DNA of 55,896 nt, taken from an uncultured Prevotella sp. (GTDB taxonomy: Bacteria > Bacteroidota > Bacteroidia > Bacteroidales > Bacteroidaceae). The DNA lies in assembly GCA_934254985.1 (NCBI GenBank), contig CAKQMS010000016.1, forward strand, positions 1-55,896. The letters are read 5' to 3'. The position numbers and the translations under genes were made by a program. Within the stretch, counting starts at the first letter, position 1; every line of letters begins with the position of its first letter. Positions 1 through 9,227 of this stretch are shown piece by piece. Below the pieces are notes generated by a model. It was not told where the DNA came from and made no database searches. It saw only the letters and a program-made list of their open reading frames with translations.

Positions 1-74
1 TTTCCAAATTGTCCATATTATAAAAACTGTGTTAAACTATTATTATTATAGCCTGACACAGTTTATTTTACACT

Positions 75-104
75 CTCCTCTTCGTTCTTCACTCTTCACT
101 CTTC
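75..104. repeat. Dispersed intergenic repeat, copy 1
   Basis: A pyrimidine-rich stretch built from CTCTTCGTTCTTCACTCTTC followed by another ACTCTTC unit. Its reverse complement occurs at 29198-29229 after the acyltransferase gene. The stop codon and last residues (KEE) of the neighbouring lipoprotein gene lie in it, so the gene runs into the repeat. Function is unknown. Confidence 0.6.
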
Positions 105-650
105 TTTTTCTATTCTAATGCTCTTTCTTGCAGAGTATACGTAGATGGCGGTAGTGCCGAGTACGTATTTGTCTTCATAGCCATGCTCTTCGAGAGTGAA
201 GCCGAGACCTTTAATCTGCTCAACAAGATTGTTGAAGGCTGCGTTGTTGAATACCGCTATCAGCACGTTGCCATTAAGAGCCACGTAGCTTGATGTGCCC
301 TTAGCAAGTGGCTTAGGAGTATCCTCGTAGATGCCGTCGCCAAGTTTCTTAGCCAACTTACAGTTTTTGAACATCATCTGACTATAGTTGTCGAGGCGAT
401 AAATGCCATATTTGCCTACTGCCTTGTAACCCCTTGCCTTAGCTATTGCTGTTGCCTGCTCAGGCGAATTGAGAAGCGTAATAGCCTCCTCGATGGTGAT
501 AACGTCAGGATGTGGTGTGACATCATAGGTTATAGGGGCTGTGTTTTTCTTTGCTTCTATGCCATTTTGTTCTGTTATTGGCATCACATTCTTAGTGCCG
601 CAACTTGCCAGCATGGCAACGGCAAACAACGAGAGAAATAGTTTCTTCAT
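96..650 (-). CDS. Small predicted lipoprotein, function unknown
   Basis: This encodes 184 residues. The N-terminus is a short lipoprotein signal with a lipobox ending LASC, so Cys17 is the likely lipidated residue and the protein should sit in the cell envelope. The rest is a soluble alpha/beta-looking domain with no motif I can name. A Bacteroidetes promoter lies directly upstream (680-710) and overlaps an array of 33-base-spaced repeats, so the gene may be controlled by a protein bound to that array; this is inference. It is transcribed away from the CoA-transferase gene stop, on the same strand, about 160 bases downstream of it. The last codons lie inside a dispersed intergenic repeat, so the extreme C-terminus may not be ancestral. 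Coding status is well supported by the signal peptide; function is not. Confidence 0.8.
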   Translation of the reverse strand: MKKLFLSLFAVAMLASCGTKNVMPITEQNGIEAKKNTAPITYDVTPHPDVITIEEAITLLNSPEQATAIAKARGYKAVGKYGIYRLDNYSQMMFKNCKLAKKLGDGIYEDTPKPLAKGTSSYVALNGNVLIAVFNNAAFNNLVEQIKGLGFTLEEHGYEDKYVLGTTAIYVYSARKSIRIEKEE

Positions 651-679
651 AAAGCCTTAGTATTCAGTGGTTTCTGCTG

Positions 680-710
680 CAAAGATACACTTTTTCGATG
701 ATAAAAACAA
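680..710 (-). promoter_or_regulatory. Promoter of the small lipoprotein gene
   Basis: On the minus strand there is a -7 box TATCTTTG (680-687) and a TTG -33 element (708-710) separated by 20 bases, the usual Bacteroidetes vegetative arrangement. The spacer overlaps the first unit of the 33-base-period repeat array. Confidence 0.65.
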
Positions 711-803
711 GCAAATACTACACTTTTTCGATGATAAGTTTGGTGATTTACTACACTTTTTCGATGATAAGATAAGGGAAATACCACACTTTTTCGAGGA
801 TAA
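688..803. repeat. Four 17-base repeats at exact 33-base spacing
   Basis: The unit CACTTTTTCGATGATAA starts at 688, 721, 754 and, with one change, 787. The 16-base spacers differ from one another. The array lies between the CoA-transferase stop and the lipoprotein promoter, with the first unit inside the promoter spacer. Helical phasing and constant spacing suggest protein-binding sites; this is inference. Confidence 0.8.
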
Positions 804-809
804 GACCTC

Positions 810-2321
810 TTATTTCAGATATTCCGAGAAGTCGGTGAGGCGCATATCGCCCTTACGAAGGAAGGTGTCGTGGAAGGCGAGAGCTGCCACCATAGATTGT
901 GGCTCATGACCCATAGGAGCTATGTGGTTGAGATAATCGCGCAACAAAGGCTTGTAGTCAGGGTGAGCACAATTCTCTATTATTTCATGCGCACGACGTA
1001 CAGGACCCTTGCCGCGGAGGTCGGCAAAGCCTTGCTCGGTAACGATGATGTCTACATCATGTTCGGTAGAGTCTACGTGGCAGCACATAGGAACGATGGC
1101 ACTAATCTTGCCACCCTTGGCAACAGAAGGCGTAGTGAAGATAGATATGTAGCCATTGCGCTCATAGTCGCACGAACCACCAATACCATTCATTAGCGAA
1201 GAGCCGCAGATGTGGCTTGAGTTCTCGTTGCCATAGATGTCACACTCCAAGGCGGTGTTTAATGCGATAACTCCCAAGCGGCGGATAACCTCAGGAGAGT
1301 TTGCAATCTCGCTTTGGCGTATGGTGAGATGCTTAGAGAAGAAGTCCATATTGTTGTACACCTGCTGCAAGCATTCGTTGGTAACGGTCATTGCCGTAGC
1401 AGAAGCATATTTGATTTTACCTTCGAGCATATAGTTTACGGCTGCATCTTGCACCACCTCGCTATATACATTAAACTGAGGGATGAGTGGACTTGTGCCC
1501 AAAGCCTTGAGCACGGCATTGCCTGTGGCACCCACACCACTCTGAATAGGCAAGAACGATTTTGGTATTCTGCCATGCTTCATGTCGTTGGCAAGAAGGT
1601 CGGCAACATGAAGACCTATGCGCATAGTATCGTCGTCAGGCTCCTTGAATGCACGAGCCTCTTCTGGAATATTACTTTCTATCACACCCACAATCTTGCT
1701 TGGGTCTATGCTTACATAGTTGTTGCCCACGCGGTCGTAAGGAGAGTGGATATCCATAACCTCACGATTCTCCCAGCACTCATGTGGTTCCCATGTGTCG
1801 TGAAGGAAACGAGAGTTGGGGTTGTGGAATTGGTTGTGCTCGATGATTACCTTTTTAGCCAAGCGGGCTATAGTAGAAACGATGCCTCCAGCAGAAGTAA
1901 GGTAAGCTCTACACTCTGTGGCACCCTCGTCCAAATCGCTTACTTCGATGATTGCCCAGTCAACTTCGCCATAGAATCCGCGTCGCAGTCGCTCCGCCAT
2001 ATGACCGAGGTGCATATCCTCGTAGTCAACTTCTCCAAGATTGGTATGCGTGCGGAAGTCTTTGTTGGTAGAGAAAGGAGCACGGAACTTTAGTGCATGT
2101 GCAGCCGCCATGTCACCTTCCACACTCTGACACGAAGACGCTCCTGTGAGAATTCCCACCTGGAAAGGTTGTCCTGCATCATGCAGTCTTACGGCACGCT
2201 TGGATAGTTCCCTAAAAATTGCTTTAGGATTACCATTAGGAGTAAAACCAGACAGAGCCATCATATCTCCGTCGTTGATCATCTCAGCAGCCTCAATGGC
2301 TGTAATTCTTCTATAAGCCAT
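810..2321 (-). CDS. Acetyl-CoA hydrolase/transferase family CoA-transferase
   Basis: This encodes 503 residues and belongs to the class I CoA-transferases that move CoA between acyl-CoA and a carboxylate (acetate, propionate or succinate). The segment ECDIYGNENSSHI matches the conserved region carrying the catalytic glutamate, and NGIGGSCDY is the glycine-rich loop near the C-terminal half. TEQGFADLRG is another family hallmark. I chose the start at MAYRRITAIEAAEMI because the open frame extends 18 codons further upstream through an AT-rich stretch that is probably untranslated and contains a TAACTTTG -7 box (2348-2355). Together with the fumarate reductase operon in this window it fits succinate/propionate or acetate formation in an anaerobe. 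The exact donor and acceptor cannot be read from the sequence; succinyl-CoA:acetate or propionyl-CoA:succinate transferase are the likeliest. Confidence 0.9.
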   Translation of the reverse strand: MAYRRITAIEAAEMINDGDMMALSGFTPNGNPKAIFRELSKRAVRLHDAGQPFQVGILTGASSCQSVEGDMAAAHALKFRAPFSTNKDFRTHTNLGEVDYEDMHLGHMAERLRRGFYGEVDWAIIEVSDLDEGATECRAYLTSAGGIVSTIARLAKKVIIEHNQFHNPNSRFLHDTWEPHECWENREVMDIHSPYDRVGNNYVSIDPSKIVGVIESNIPEEARAFKEPDDDTMRIGLHVADLLANDMKHGRIPKSFLPIQSGVGATGNAVLKALGTSPLIPQFNVYSEVVQDAAVNYMLEGKIKYASATAMTVTNECLQQVYNNMDFFSKHLTIRQSEIANSPEVIRRLGVIALNTALECDIYGNENSSHICGSSLMNGIGGSCDYERNGYISIFTTPSVAKGGKISAIVPMCCHVDSTEHDVDIIVTEQGFADLRGKGPVRRAHEIIENCAHPDYKPLLRDYLNHIAPMGHEPQSMVAALAFHDTFLRKGDMRLTDFSEYLK

Positions 2322-2502
2322 AGGATAAAAGGGTTTAAGTTTGATGGCAAAGTTAAATAAAATAATCAAGACCAAAAAGAAAAAGCCGGTAATTTGTTAT
2401 TTATATACAGAAAGCGACGCAATTGTTGTATTTAGATACATTTCTTTTGCAATGTGATAGAAATATATCGCGATATTATGACCATTAATCGTTTTTTTGT
2501 GC

Positions 2503-2544
2503 TAACTTTGCAAGCAACATATTTAACTTTGCAAGCAACATATT
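2503..2544 (+). promoter_or_regulatory. Tandemly duplicated -7 promoter box before cysS
   Basis: A 21-base unit starting TAACTTTGCAAGCAACATAT is present twice in immediate tandem (2503-2523 and 2524-2544). Each copy carries a perfect TAACTTTG -7 box. The second copy ends 16 bases before the cysS start. No convincing -33 element at the standard spacing was found for either copy. Confidence 0.7.
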
Positions 2545-2560
2545 TAAAATAGATATAATT

Positions 2561-4051
2561 ATGGAACAAACATTAGTAATATACAACACCCTAAGCCGTA
2601 GCAAGGAGCGTTTTCAACCATTGCATGCACCAAATGTAGGTATGTATGTTTGTGGACCAACCGTATATGGCGATCCACATCTTGGACATGCTCGTCCTGC
2701 CATCACCTTCGACCTTTTGTTCCGTTATCTCAAGCATTTGGGATATAAGGTGCGCTATGTTAGAAACATTACCGACGTAGGCCACTTGGAGCACGATGCT
2801 GATGAGGGCGACGACAAGATAGAGAAGAAGGCACGCCTTGAGCAACTCGAGCCTATGGAGATAGCACAATATTATACTAACCGCTATCATCAGGCTATGG
2901 ATGCTCTCAACGTGTTGCCACCAAGCATCGAACCTCATGCCACAGGCCATATCATAGAGCAGGAGCAGCTGGTACAGCAAATCCTCGACAACGGATATGC
3001 CTATGAGAGCAATGGCAGTATATATTTCGATATCGAGAAATACAACAAAGACCATAAGTATGGTATCCTCTCTGGTCGTAGCCTTGAGAATATCATCGAC
3101 GAGAGCCGTACTCTGCAGGGAGTAGGCGAGAAGAAGAACCAAGCAGACTTCGCTTTGTGGAAGAAGGCACAGCCTGAGCATATCATGCGTTGGCCAAGTC
3201 CTTGGAGCGATGGTTTCCCTGGATGGCATTGCGAATGTACTGCTATGGGAAGAAAGTATCTTGGCAACCACTTCGATATTCACGGTGGAGGTATGGACCT
3301 CGTATTCCCACATCATGAGTGTGAGATAGCACAGGCTGTGGCTTCGCAGGGCGACCAGATGGTGAAATACTGGATGCACAACAACATGATTACCATCAAT
3401 GGCCAGAAGATGGGTAAGAGCCTTGGCAACTTCATCACCTTGGAGCAGTTCTTCACAGGCAACCATCCATCGCTTGAGCAGGCTTATTCGCCAATGACAA
3501 TACGCTTCTTCATCCTCTCTGCCCACTATCGTGGAACTGTAGACTTCTCTAACGATGCTTTGAAGGCAAGTCAGAAGGGATTGCAGAAACTTATGGATGG
3601 CATCTCGGCTATGGAGCGTATCAATGCTGAGGCAAAGAGCGCTGAGGATGTTCACAACTTCGTTAGTGCATTACGCCAGAAATGCTATGACGCTATGAAC
3701 GACGACTTGCAGACTCCACTCGTTATCAGCAACCTGTTTGAGGCTTGCCATGTTATCAATACCATCGTAGACCATAAGGCTACTATCGATGCTGCCGACC
3801 TTGAGGAATTGAAGTCTACTATCAGCACCTTCGCTTATGACATTCTCGGACTCCGTGCTGATGTTTCTTCTGGCGATGGTAAGCGCGAGGAAGCTTTCGG
3901 CAAGGTTGTCGACATGGTATTGGAACTTAGAAAGCAGGCACGTAGCGAGAAGAACTGGGCAGTATGCGACCAGATTCGTGACGCTTTGAAAGAAGCAGGC
4001 TTTGATGTTAAAGACACCAAGGATGGCTGCGTATGGAAGCTAAACTGCTAA
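2561..4051 (+). CDS. cysS: Cysteinyl-tRNA synthetase
   Basis: This 496-residue cytosolic enzyme attaches cysteine to tRNA-Cys. The class I HIGH motif appears as [10 protein letters not shown] and the KMSKS loop as [10 protein letters not shown]. The zinc ligands typical of CysS are visible: Cys in YVCGPTVYG, Cys in the WHCECTAMG segment, and His/Glu in [11 protein letters not shown]. Length is normal for the family and the C-terminal anticodon-binding region is complete. The ATG start is well placed, just after the duplicated -7 box, giving a very short leader. The gene is followed by an intrinsic terminator, so it is probably transcribed alone. Confidence 0.98.
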   Translation: MEQTLVIYNTLSRSKERFQPLHAPNVGMYVCGPTVYGDPHLGHARPAITFDLLFRYLKHLGYKVRYVRNITDVGHLEHDADEGDDKIEKKARLEQLEPMEIAQYYTNRYHQAMDALNVLPPSIEPHATGHIIEQEQLVQQILDNGYAYESNGSIYFDIEKYNKDHKYGILSGRSLENIIDESRTLQGVGEKKNQADFALWKKAQPEHIMRWPSPWSDGFPGWHCECTAMGRKYLGNHFDIHGGGMDLVFPHHECEIAQAVASQGDQMVKYWMHNNMITINGQKMGKSLGNFITLEQFFTGNHPSLEQAYSPMTIRFFILSAHYRGTVDFSNDALKASQKGLQKLMDGISAMERINAEAKSAEDVHNFVSALRQKCYDAMNDDLQTPLVISNLFEACHVINTIVDHKATIDAADLEELKSTISTFAYDILGLRADVSSGDGKREEAFGKVVDMVLELRKQARSEKNWAVCDQIRDALKEAGFDVKDTKDGCVWKLNC

Positions 4052-4092
4052 TAATATACTGTTTCACAGATATTTATTACACAAATGATATT

Positions 4093-4125
4093 AAAGGCTA
4101 AGGAAATTCAATTTCTTTAGCCTTT
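4093..4125 (+). terminator. Intrinsic terminator after cysS
   Basis: Inverted repeat AAAGGCTAA ... TTAGCCTTT with inner GAAATT/AATTTC pairing, located 42 bases after the cysS stop. Confidence 0.75.
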
Positions 4126-4129
4126 ATTG

Positions 4130-4161
4130 TTGGTGGATATGTGAAATAAGTTGTATTTTTG
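4130..4161 (+). promoter_or_regulatory. Promoter of the fucosidase gene
   Basis: TTG (4130-4132), 21 bases, then TATTTTTG (4154-4161). This matches the Bacteroidetes pattern and lies 26 bases before the start codon. Confidence 0.65.
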
Positions 4162-4187
4162 TAGTCGAAACCAATAACTATAACGTA

Positions 4188-5537
4188 ATGAAAGTAACTA
4201 CTAAGAAGAATTGTTTCAGCAGAATGAAGATTGGAGCAAAGGTTTGTGCTGCCATCTTCTGCTTGTCGTCGTTTAGTGCCTATGCCAACGCCGCTACACC
4301 ACACTATGAGCCAACTAAGGAAAACCTGGAATCGCGAAAGGAATTCCAAGATGCTAAGTTTGGTATCTTCTTGCATTGGGGACTATACAGCATGCTTGCA
4401 ACTGGCGAGTGGACTATGACAAACAAGAATTTAAACTACAAGGAGTATGCTAAGCTTGCAGGAGGCTTCTATCCTGGCAATTTCGATGCCGCTAAATGGG
4501 TGTCGGCAATAAAAGCGTCGGGAGCTAAGTATATCTGCTTTACTACTCGTCATCACGAGGGTTTCTCGATGTTCCATACCAAGTATTCAGACTATAATAT
4601 CGTGGATGCAACGCCTTTCAAGCGCGACATACTGAAGGAACTTGCCGACGAATGTCATAAGCAGGGCATACGCTTGCACCTTTATTATTCACATATAGAC
4701 TGGTATCGTGAAGATGCTGTTTGGGGCAGAACGGGTCATGGTACAGGTCGTCCTAACCCTAAGGGCGATTGGAAGAGCTATTATAAGTTTATGAACAATC
4801 AGCTCACCGAGCTATTGACAAACTATGGCAAGATTGGTGCTATATGGTTTGACGGCTGGTGGGACCAGGATATAAACCCTAACTTCGATTGGGAATTGCC
4901 ATATCAATATAACCTCATCCATAGCCTGCAACCAGCTTGCCTGATAGGCAACAACCATCATCAAACACCTTTCGAGGGTGAAGACTTCCAGATGTTTGAG
5001 CGCGACCTGCCAGGCGAAAATGCTTCTGGATTGTCGGGACAGGATATTAGCCAACTGCCTTTGGAGACATGCGAAACTATGAATGGCATGTGGGGATATA
5101 AGATCACAGACCAAGACTATAAGTCGACCAAGACGTTGATACATTATCTCGTTAAGGCTGCAGGCAAGAATGCCAACCTTTTGATGAATATCGGTCCTCA
5201 GCCTGATGGCGAACTGCCTGCTGTTGCCTTGGAGCGATTGTCAGAAGTGGGAGAATGGATGAAGACCTATGGCGAAACCATCTACGGCACTCGTAATGGT
5301 ATCGTAGCTCCTCATGATTGGGGCGTGACAACACAAAAGGGCAACCGTCTGTTTGTGCATATCCTAAACCTCCAGGACAAATCGCTTTATCTTCCTACTG
5401 GCAACCACAAGATAAAGGCTGCCTTCGACTTTGCAACAAAGCAGAAGGTGAAAATCCAGAAGGTAGATGGCGGCATATTGCTAAACCTTGATAAAGTGCC
5501 TACCGAGGTTGACAAGGTGGTGGAGATTAGCTTGTAA
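4188..5537 (+). CDS. GH29 alpha-L-fucosidase, secreted
   Basis: This encodes 449 residues. A positively charged N-terminus and hydrophobic stretch ending near AYANA form a signal peptide, so the enzyme should act in the periplasm or at the surface. The mature part starts with the GH29 signature region GIFLHWGLYS, and the segment AIWFDGWWD contains Asp222, at the position of the catalytic nucleophile in GH29 enzymes. TTRHHEGFSMF is a second conserved substrate-site block. GH29 enzymes release L-fucose from host glycans or plant xyloglucan; the exact linkage cannot be inferred. It has its own promoter and terminator and no adjacent SusC/SusD pair, so it is not in a classical polysaccharide utilisation locus within this window. 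Confidence 0.93.
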   Translation: MKVTTKKNCFSRMKIGAKVCAAIFCLSSFSAYANAATPHYEPTKENLESRKEFQDAKFGIFLHWGLYSMLATGEWTMTNKNLNYKEYAKLAGGFYPGNFDAAKWVSAIKASGAKYICFTTRHHEGFSMFHTKYSDYNIVDATPFKRDILKELADECHKQGIRLHLYYSHIDWYREDAVWGRTGHGTGRPNPKGDWKSYYKFMNNQLTELLTNYGKIGAIWFDGWWDQDINPNFDWELPYQYNLIHSLQPACLIGNNHHQTPFEGEDFQMFERDLPGENASGLSGQDISQLPLETCETMNGMWGYKITDQDYKSTKTLIHYLVKAAGKNANLLMNIGPQPDGELPAVALERLSEVGEWMKTYGETIYGTRNGIVAPHDWGVTTQKGNRLFVHILNLQDKSLYLPTGNHKIKAAFDFATKQKVKIQKVDGGILLNLDKVPTEVDKVVEISL

Positions 5538-5563
5538 TAATAAGGTATATATAAGTATAAAAT

Positions 5564-5596
5564 AAAAGATGCAGGACTCATGGTCTTGCATCTTTT
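5564..5596 (+). terminator. Terminator between the fucosidase and cutC genes
   Basis: Stem AAAAGATGCA ... TGCATCTTTT with GAC/GTC inner pairs and a T-rich end. The two genes converge, so it may serve both. Confidence 0.75.
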
Positions 5597-5607
5597 GTTT
5601 GCTGATA

Positions 5608-6363
5608 TTACATTTCAATAATCTTGGCAATAGTATCTTTCACTCTCTGAGGTGATGAAACGAGGGTGGTGCCTTCGTCAGCATCCTTAGAGCCCATGTG
5701 TACTTCTTTGTTGTGACTCTTCATTTTGCTTGGTACACTTACTCTTGCTGAGAAATGATATTCGTGGATTCCTGTGGCCTCGTAGATGGCGCGAATATTG
5801 TCTTCTGTTACTCCACTACCAGCCAAGAGAATTATTCTGCCTGCAGCCTTCTTCTGAAGTTCTGCCAAGAGGTTTACACCCTCTATTGCCTTAGGCTGTT
5901 GACCCGAGGTGAGAATGCGTTCGCAGCCAAGTTCGATGATATCTTCCAAAGCCTTGAATGGGTCTGCAGTGCGGTCGAAAGCACGATGAAAACTTACAGA
6001 CATAGGACGTGCTACTTCAATAAGTCTACGGTTGGCTTCCATATCTACTTCTCCGTCAGGAGTCAAACATCCTATCACAACGCCATCAGCACCCAGTTCC
6101 TTGCATATTTTGATATCCTCTTCCATACGCTCAATTTCTAATGGAGTATAGAGGAAGTCGCCGCCACGAGGACGGATGATAACGTGCAATTTGGTAGTAG
6201 TGAGAACTCTGCGTGATAGTTTTATTTCGCCATACGAAGGTGTGGTACCACCCTCTGGGATGCCAGCACATAGTTCCACTCTGTCGGCGCCACCTTCTTG
6301 GGCAGCTATACAACTCTCTACGTTGTTGGTACAAATCTCAAACTTAAAATCTTGTCTGTTCAT
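5608..6363 (-). CDS. cutC: CutC family protein
   Basis: This encodes 251 residues forming a single TIM-barrel domain of the CutC family. The family opening (FEICTNNVESCIAAQEGGA then DRVELCAG), the GGTTPSYG loop, VIIRPRGGDF, GADGVVIGCL and the phosphate-site-like ILLAGSGVT are all present in order. CutC was first linked to copper homeostasis in Escherichia coli, but the biochemical role in most bacteria is unproven, so the symbol reflects homology only. Length is normal. It converges on the fucosidase gene and diverges from the transglutaminase gene. Confidence 0.93.
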   Translation of the reverse strand: MNRQDFKFEICTNNVESCIAAQEGGADRVELCAGIPEGGTTPSYGEIKLSRRVLTTTKLHVIIRPRGGDFLYTPLEIERMEEDIKICKELGADGVVIGCLTPDGEVDMEANRRLIEVARPMSVSFHRAFDRTADPFKALEDIIELGCERILTSGQQPKAIEGVNLLAELQKKAAGRIILLAGSGVTEDNIRAIYEATGIHEYHFSARVSVPSKMKSHNKEVHMGSKDADEGTTLVSSPQRVKDTIAKIIEM

Positions 6364-6541
6364 TACTGTTATGTTAGTTTGGTTAGTGCTGCAAAATTAG
6401 GAATATTAAATGATAAAAACAAAGAATTTTGCGCTTTTATAGTCTACTTTAGTTTAGTTTCTTTATCTTTGCATAAGATAGGCTGTGATATTGCCTACAG
6501 CATACGACTACTAATTAATAAAAACGTTCAAGTTATCTGTT

Positions 6542-9172
6542 ATGAAGAAACATATTATATCTTTGGCATTGTTGCTCTTTGCTTCCTTGTTGCAGGCAAA
6601 GGCAGACAACAACCATTTTATTACTGATGCCGCCTATAGAGCAAAGGTTGAAACGGCTTTCGACCAAAGGATGAAGGTGGTAGGAAAGGAGTTTTGCTAT
6701 CTGAAAGTGCATGATGTAAGCAAGCAAGAGGCTGAGGCTCTGAAATTCCTATATGCTTATATGCCTTTGGCTGATGTTACCGACTATCCTACCACTTTCT
6801 ATATAGAGAACATTCGCATGAGCTTCAAGGCTCGGAAAGAGATGGCGTGGGGTAGGGAAGTACCAGAACTATTGTTTCGCCATTTTGTGTTGCCTATTCG
6901 TGTCAACAACGAAGCGTTGGACGACTCTCGCCAGATATTCTATCATGACTTAAAGGAACGAGTGAAGGGAATGAGCATGAAAGAGGCAATATTGGAGGTG
7001 AACCATTGGTGTCATGAGCGAGTTACTTATCAGCCTTCTGATGCTCGCACGTCAGCTCCATTGGCAACAATACGCTCCGCTTATGGACGATGTGGCGAAG
7101 AAAGCACCTTTACGGTGGCAGCGCTAAGAGCCATTGGTATTCCTGCACGCCAAGTGTATACGCCACGTTGGGCACATACCGACGACAACCATGCTTGGGT
7201 GGAAGCATGGGCTGATGGCACATGGTATTTCCTTGGAGCCTGTGAGCCTGAGGCTGTATTGAATCTTGCGTGGTTTAATGCTCCTGCTTCGCGTGCGTTG
7301 CTGATGCATACTCAGGTGTTTGGCGACTATAACGGACCTGAGGATGTGATGTCGCGCTCGTCAAACTATACCGAGATAAACCTCATCGACAACTATGGTT
7401 CTTCAGCGCATATCGACTTCTCTGTAGTCGACGATAAAGGCAAGGCAGTAGACAGCGCAAGGGTGGATTTCAAGATATATAATTATGGTGAGTTCTGTCC
7501 TGTGGTAACTAAATATACCGCTTCTGATGGTAGCACCTCGCTATCAGCAGGCAAAGGCGATATGATGGTGTGGGCATCTAAGGATGGCGACTATGGTTTT
7601 GCAAAGGCATCGTTTGGTAAGGATAAAGCCATTGTGATAAAGCTCGATAAGCATGTTGGCGAGGCTGCAAGCATGGTGTTCTATCGTGATTCGTTTGATA
7701 TTGTTCCTCCTCCTGAGCGATATAATCTGCCTGAGGTTACAGCACAACAACGTGAGCTAAACTCTAAACGGTTGGCTTACGAAGACTCTGTGCGCCATGC
7801 TTATATGGCAACCTTCTATACTCCGCAGATTGCGAAGGCTATGTTGCGAAGCATGTGGTTGCCTGAGGATGAAGAGTTGGTGAACTTCCTTACTGCTTCG
7901 AGTGGCAATCATCAGACTATCCTTGAGTTCTTGGCTTGCCATAAAGACAACTTGCAACGAGCTAAGGATATACTCGCTACGCTAAGACCAAAGGATTTGC
8001 GCGATATAAGTTTTGATATCCTCGAAGATAACTTCTATGCTGAGAGCAATCAGCTATGTCCACGTGTGGAGAATGAGCTTATACTTCGTCGTTTTAAGTT
8101 GTATTTTGAACTGGCTTTCAGTAAGAAGCAGCAGGAGCTGTTTCGAAAGAATCCTGCAGAACTCGTAAGCTGGATAAAGGCGAATATACGTCTGCAACAA
8201 GACGCTAAGGCATGGAGAGTTACTCAAACGCCTACTGGAGTATATAATTCTCGCATCACAGATCAACGCTCGCGCAAGATATTCTTCGTGGATGTGGCTC
8301 GCAGCCTTGGCATAGAGGCAAGGGTGGATGCCGTAACATCTAAGCTTCAATATCGCAAGAATGGTGAGTGGATAGACGTGGTGTTTGAAGATGTGGTACA
8401 AAAGGCTGCACCAAAGGGTACTCTGAAACTTATATACAAGGATAATGGTGCTGTAGACGACCCAAAATACTATAGTCATTTCACTCTCGCCCGTATCAAT
8501 CCTGATGGTTCTACCATGCTCTTGGAATATCCTGAGGATGGCACCACATGGAGTAAGGATTTCAAGAATGGTGTGGAACTTGATGAGGGCGATTATGTCT
8601 TGGTTACAGGTATGCGTTTGGCTAATGGTGGAGTGCTATCAGAGATGCAAATGTTTCGCGTGAAACATTCGGAAACTACCGTAGTAGACATGTATTTGCG
8701 CACTTCTGAGACTGAGGTTACAGTAAAGGGTAGCTTTGATTCTGAGTCTAAATTCACGCTACTTGATGGCAAAGAAGTTAGCCTTTTGAGTCAGACGGGT
8801 AGAGGATATTTTGTTACTGGTATTATTGGAGTAGGACAGGAGCCAACAAACCATGCGTTAAAAGACATCGCTAAAGTTGCTGAGGTCTTTGAGAAATGGA
8901 ATCGTCCTATAATCCTACTATTTGAAGATGAGGCTGCAGCAAGTAAATTCCGCGCTACAGACTTCGAAGGCTTACCATCACGCAATATCATCTATGGAAT
9001 AGATAATAACGGCTCTCTGCGCAAGCAAATAGCCGAAAACATGAAGCTTCGCAATCCTTCTCAACTTCCTCTCTTTATTATCTCCGATACCTTCAATCGT
9101 ATAGTCTATATCTCGCAAGGATATACCATCGGACTTGGTGAGCAAATGGAGAGAGTGATAAGGAAGTTGTAA
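6542..9172 (+). CDS. Secreted transglutaminase-like protein
   Basis: This encodes 876 residues. The N-terminus is a signal peptide ending near LLQAKA. A transglutaminase-like core follows with a complete Cys-His-Asp triad: Cys184 in YGRCGEES, His217 in DDNHAWVEAW and Asp225 in ADGTW. Beyond about residue 280 come beta-rich, Ig-like segments. The last 150 residues resemble a thioredoxin-like fold, with no obvious CxxC pair. Members of this Bacteroidetes family are envelope proteins of unproven substrate; peptidase or transferase activity is possible. A TATCTTTG -7 box at 6464-6471 is a likely promoter, without a clear -33. A 16-base parS-like sequence lies inside the coding region at 8652-8667. 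A long hairpin separates it from polA. Confidence 0.88.
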   Translation: MKKHIISLALLLFASLLQAKADNNHFITDAAYRAKVETAFDQRMKVVGKEFCYLKVHDVSKQEAEALKFLYAYMPLADVTDYPTTFYIENIRMSFKARKEMAWGREVPELLFRHFVLPIRVNNEALDDSRQIFYHDLKERVKGMSMKEAILEVNHWCHERVTYQPSDARTSAPLATIRSAYGRCGEESTFTVAALRAIGIPARQVYTPRWAHTDDNHAWVEAWADGTWYFLGACEPEAVLNLAWFNAPASRALLMHTQVFGDYNGPEDVMSRSSNYTEINLIDNYGSSAHIDFSVVDDKGKAVDSARVDFKIYNYGEFCPVVTKYTASDGSTSLSAGKGDMMVWASKDGDYGFAKASFGKDKAIVIKLDKHVGEAASMVFYRDSFDIVPPPERYNLPEVTAQQRELNSKRLAYEDSVRHAYMATFYTPQIAKAMLRSMWLPEDEELVNFLTASSGNHQTILEFLACHKDNLQRAKDILATLRPKDLRDISFDILEDNFYAESNQLCPRVENELILRRFKLYFELAFSKKQQELFRKNPAELVSWIKANIRLQQDAKAWRVTQTPTGVYNSRITDQRSRKIFFVDVARSLGIEARVDAVTSKLQYRKNGEWIDVVFEDVVQKAAPKGTLKLIYKDNGAVDDPKYYSHFTLARINPDGSTMLLEYPEDGTTWSKDFKNGVELDEGDYVLVTGMRLANGGVLSEMQMFRVKHSETTVVDMYLRTSETEVTVKGSFDSESKFTLLDGKEVSLLSQTGRGYFVTGIIGVGQEPTNHALKDIAKVAEVFEKWNRPIILLFEDEAAASKFRATDFEGLPSRNIIYGIDNNGSLRKQIAENMKLRNPSQLPLFIISDTFNRIVYISQGYTIGLGEQMERVIRKL
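8652..8667. promoter_or_regulatory. parS-like centromere site, 15 of 16 bases
   Basis: TGTTTCGCGTGAAACA differs from the ParB site TGTTTCACGTGAAACA at one base. It is in the transglutaminase-like gene, about 9.5 kb from the perfect site at 18168. ParB tolerance for this change in this organism is unknown. Confidence 0.5.
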
Positions 9173-9176
9173 TGAA

Positions 9177-9223
9177 GCCTCACCCCCAACCCTTCTCTTT
9201 TGGAGTGGGGTTGGGGGTGAGGC
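9177..9223. terminator. Long bidirectional hairpin between convergent genes
   Basis: A perfect 16-base inverted repeat begins GCCTCACCCCCAACCC and is followed by ATTTTT. It lies between the transglutaminase-like gene and polA stop codons. Such GC-rich hairpins recur between genes in many Bacteroidetes. Confidence 0.75.
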
Positions 9224-9227
9224 ATTT

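Noticed and set aside
688..803. CRISPR-like array, because repeat and spacer lengths are constant
   Set aside because: The repeats are only 17 bases and spacers 16, there are four units and no cas genes. It overlaps a promoter instead.
667..909. 80-residue plus-strand frame with repeated HFFDDK
   Set aside because: It is created by the 33-base-period repeat array (33 is a multiple of three) and then runs antisense into the CoA-transferase gene. No start signal or family match.
1314..2093. Long antisense frames inside real genes (for example also 2591-3655, 22396-23187 and 44927-45706)
   Set aside because: They lie opposite to genes with clear family motifs and follow from codon bias of those genes.
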